Below are positions 5,985-6,108 of a stretch of 6,108 nucleotides of DNA, in pieces; position 1 is the stretch's first letter; each line of letters starts with the position of its first letter. The stretch covers positions 166,048-172,155 of the forward strand of contig DJJW01000097.1 in NCBI GenBank assembly GCA_002434335.1, read 5' to 3'. The stretch is from Lachnoclostridium sp. UBA6558 (GTDB taxonomy: Bacteria > Bacillota > Clostridia > Lachnospirales > Lachnospiraceae). A program made the translations under genes and the position numbers. The notes under the pieces are model-generated. The model did not search any database. It was given only the letters and a program-made list of their open reading frames with translations, and was not told the DNA's origin.

Positions 5985-6108
5985 GTGCCCAGTATAATTA
6001 TAGCTTTCCCTAAAATGGAAGATACCGTGAGCATTAAAAATGCGCTGGTACGAAATGGATACGATGTCAATGCAACCTGCACCACCGGGGCGCAGGTTGT
6101 AACCATAT
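5985..6108 (+). CDS. Response-regulator-like protein, probable ANTAR antiterminator (5' part only)
   Basis: The gene runs off the window; 41 codons are present. From GTG at 5985 the product begins MPSIIIAFPKMED, followed by SIKNALVRNGYDV (16-28) and the start of a second strand. This matches strand 1, helix 1 and strand 2 of a receiver domain. The IIIAFPK start is what I recall from the ANTAR regulators found just after glnA in clostridia (NitR-type), which bind nitrogen-gene leader RNAs and prevent termination. The ANTAR domain itself is outside the window, so that part is inference. The two acidic residues normally right after strand 1 are replaced by Phe-Pro, suggesting a degenerate receiver. 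The ATG two bases upstream is in another frame and stops after four codons. An in-frame TGA at 5977-5979 lies just upstream, so GTG is the earliest possible start. The next in-frame ATG (6015) would delete strand 1. Confidence 0.75.
   Translation, partial: MPSIIIAFPKMEDTVSIKNALVRNGYDVNATCTTGAQVVTI

Overview
The window most likely comes from the chromosome of a low-to-moderate GC anaerobic Firmicute of the Clostridia, probably a Lachnospiraceae-type organism. The evidence is AT-rich intergenic DNA, strong GGAGG ribosome binding sites, a 443-residue type I-alpha glutamine synthetase followed directly by what looks like an ANTAR-type regulator, and a compact substrate-binding protein/permease/ATPase cassette of a type common in that group. 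The placement is an inference from protein and signal style; no rRNA or marker search was possible. All supported genes lie on the + strand.

Layout. Positions 1-296 hold no gene. They contain the terminator of something upstream of the window (39-91), one or two candidate promoters, and a pair of related operator-like sequences just before the first gene. Positions 297-3163 are an ABC import operon: a lipoprotein substrate-binding protein (PF04392/TrpX-like), a 144-nt gap containing a GC-rich hairpin that probably lowers expression of the downstream genes, a single permease (BPD_transp_2-like), and an ATPase whose start codon overlaps the permease stop by one base. A weak hairpin overlaps the ATPase stop codon. 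Positions 3164-3388 carry an extended -10 promoter embedded in an inverted repeat, which serves a 343-residue HD-GYP protein (3389-4420, predicted cyclic-di-GMP phosphodiesterase).

Positions 4421-4617 hold a near-consensus promoter followed within a few bases by a 16-bp hairpin plus T-run. Next come glnA (4618-5949) and, 35 nt later, the first 41 codons of a regulator starting at GTG (5985, running off the window). The glnA-regulator pair resembles the clostridial arrangement in which an RNA-binding ANTAR protein controls nitrogen genes by antitermination, and the promoter-plus-terminator leader is what such control would act on.

The three blocks (amino-acid-like or other small-molecule import, cyclic-di-GMP turnover, ammonia assimilation) appear to be separate transcription units. 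I see no mobile element, CRISPR array, tRNA or rRNA, and no clear new multi-gene system. The most interesting signals are regulatory: the glnA leader, the overlapping ATG/GTG starts of the regulator gene, and the duplicated operator-like element before the ABC operon.
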